Positions 25,631 through 26,889 of a stretch of 26,889 bases of DNA are shown piece after piece. The translations under genes and the position numbers were made by a program. The DNA is from Pusillimonas sp035515275 (GTDB lineage: Bacteria; Pseudomonadota; Gammaproteobacteria; Burkholderiales; Burkholderiaceae_B). Location of the stretch: positions 1 through 26,889 of the forward strand of contig NZ_DATJBQ010000064.1 in the NCBI RefSeq assembly GCF_035515275.1. The letters are read 5' to 3'. The notes under the pieces were generated by a model. That model saw only the letters and a list, made by a program, of their open reading frames with translations, was not told the origin of the DNA and did no database searches. Positions within the stretch are counted from its first letter, which is position 1; each line of letters begins with the position of its first letter.

Positions 25631-26889
25631 TCAGCGTAGCGCTCGATAAATGCGTTCTGCAAGTTCGTCGGAAATTCCATCGACCGCACGAAGGTCGTCG
25701 ACACTGGCGGCCACCACACCCGAAAATCCACCGAACCTGGCCAACAGTTTTTGCCGGCGCTTGGCACCCACCCCTTCGATTTCTTCAAGCCGTGAAACGT
25801 TACGCGCCTTGGCTCGCCGGGCCCGCATGCCTGTAATGGCGAAACGGTGTGCCTCGTCGCGGATCTGCGCAACCAGCATCAGCGCGGCCGACTCGCCGCC
25901 CAGGACAACCGGGCTGCGCGCGTCGGCAAAGACCAGCGTTTCAAGCCCCACCTTGCGCCCTTCCCCCTTGGCCACGCCTACGATCACATGGATATCCAGG
26001 CCAAACTCCACGAACACCTGGCGCGCCACTTCGACCTGCCCCTTGCCGCCATCGATCAGCACGATGGTGGGCAGCTCGGCCTGGCCGTCGGCCACACGGC
26101 CGAACCGACGGGTAAGCACCTGACGCATGGCGGCGTAGTCGTCGCCAGGCGTAATGCCGGCGATATTGTATCGGCGATAAAGCGAAGGCTGCATATCGTG
26201 ATGCTTGTACACCACGCACGACCCCTGGGTAGCTTCGCCCGCCGTGTGGCTTATATCGAAACACTCGATGTGCATGGCATTCAGGGCGGCTTCATCAGTA
26301 TCCAGGTCAAGCGCCTCGGCCAGGGCCAGGGTTCGCGCCGAACGCGCGCTGGACTCGGTCAACAAGCGGGCCAGCGCCATCTCGGCATTCTTGCGCGCCT
26401 GCTCGAGCCAGGTGCGACGCACCCCTTGCGGCCGGGTCAGTACCCGCGCCTTCACGCCGGCCTGCTCGGACAACAGCAGCATCAGACCGGGATCTGGCAA
26501 AGCGTGCGAGCACACCAATAGCGGGGGCAAGTCACTGTCTACATAGTGCTGCGCCACGAACGCCGCCAGCACGTCACCCGGCTCGTCGCCGTCGGTATGG
26601 GTGGGGAAAAACGCCCGATCACCCAGGTGCCGCCCACCGCGCACCATCGCCAGATTGACGCAGACCCGCCCTCCCGCCGTGGCCACGGCGATAATGTCGA
26701 CGTCGTCGTCGCCTACCTGCTCCATGGTTTGCTGTTGCAACACCCGCGCCAACGCGCCCATCTGGTCGCGCAACACCGCAGCCTGTTCGAAATCCAATGC
26801 TTCCGAGGCCTTGAGCATGCGCTGCTCGATATCGTCAAGCACTTCTTTGGCATGGCCGTCCAGAAAACGCACGGCGCGATCCACGTCGG
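25631..26889 (-). CDS. uvrC: Excinuclease ABC subunit C (partial, N-terminus off the right edge)
   Basis: About 419 C-terminal residues are visible and the frame is open to the window edge. UvrC is about 610 residues, so the GIY-YIG nuclease domain that makes the 3' cut is outside. Visible parts are the UVR motif (DIEQRMLKASEALDFEQAAV) that contacts UvrB, the RNase H-like nuclease domain for the 5' cut with ECFDISHTAGEATQGSCVVY and IDGGKGQVEVA, and the C-terminal tandem helix-hairpin-helix (LEEIEGVGAKRRQKLL, then AVDGISDELAERIY). A GTG at 26882-26884 is internal, not the start. The protein acts in nucleotide excision repair. Confidence 0.96.
   Translation of the reverse strand, partial: DVDRAVRFLDGHAKEVLDDIEQRMLKASEALDFEQAAVLRDQMGALARVLQQQTMEQVGDDDVDIIAVATAGGRVCVNLAMVRGGRHLGDRAFFPTHTDGDEPGDVLAAFVAQHYVDSDLPPLLVCSHALPDPGLMLLLSEQAGVKARVLTRPQGVRRTWLEQARKNAEMALARLLTESSARSARTLALAEALDLDTDEAALNAMHIECFDISHTAGEATQGSCVVYKHHDMQPSLYRRYNIAGITPGDDYAAMRQVLTRRFGRVADGQAELPTIVLIDGGKGQVEVARQVFVEFGLDIHVIVGVAKGEGRKVGLETLVFADARSPVVLGGESAALMLVAQIRDEAHRFAITGMRARRAKARNVSRLEEIEGVGAKRRQKLLARFGGFSGVVAASVDDLRAVDGISDELAERIYRALR

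Overview
The window is a GC-rich chromosomal segment from a beta-proteobacterium, most likely a Burkholderiales member of or near the Alcaligenaceae. The family-level call is inference from gene content and protein style. Coding density is high. I see no insertion sequence, phage gene, tRNA, rRNA or CRISPR array, and no gene-free stretch exceeds 300 bases.

Layout: (1) 1-5946: a partial yhdP gene, running off the left edge, diverges from glnE with only about 25 bases between starts. (2) 6032-9641: a same-strand run of a DUF2789 protein, glutathione reductase gor (TTG start), an MFS transporter and queH. (3) 9642-9931: a convergent gap holding a 28-bp-period tandem repeat, a 22-bp perfect inverted repeat and a hairpin. 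(4) clpB on the minus strand with a textbook sigma-32 promoter, diverging from a LysR regulator that is followed by an FNR-type [4Fe-4S] regulator. (5) 14517-21110: a minus-strand cbb3 cytochrome oxidase operon in the order ccoI-like, ccoS, ccoN, ccoO, ccoQ, ccoP, ccoG, short ccoH, small membrane protein. A perfect FNR box drives it at 21149-21162, and it converges on the fnr-like gene. (6) aceA (isocitrate lyase), an AT-rich regulatory gap full of palindromes, then divergent queF. (7) an MFS transporter, pgsA and a partial uvrC, all minus strand.

How the genes work together: the FNR-type regulator senses falling oxygen and probably switches on the adjacent high-affinity cbb3 oxidase operon. 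QueH and QueF act in the same queuosine pathway from two separate loci. uvrC-pgsA is a common bacterial pairing.

The most unusual item is the first gene of the cbb3 operon. Where a CcoI/FixI copper P-type ATPase is expected, the sequence encodes an uninterrupted protein of about 319 residues. It keeps the copper-ATPase membrane helices, including the CPC motif and the M6 Met/Ser pair, but both cytoplasmic catalytic insertions (actuator, and phosphorylation plus nucleotide-binding domains) are absent and replaced by short loops. A pump-derived membrane core that cannot hydrolyse ATP, still at the head of an FNR-controlled operon, is the best candidate here for an undescribed system. The ccoH gene in the same operon is also reduced, to 75 residues.
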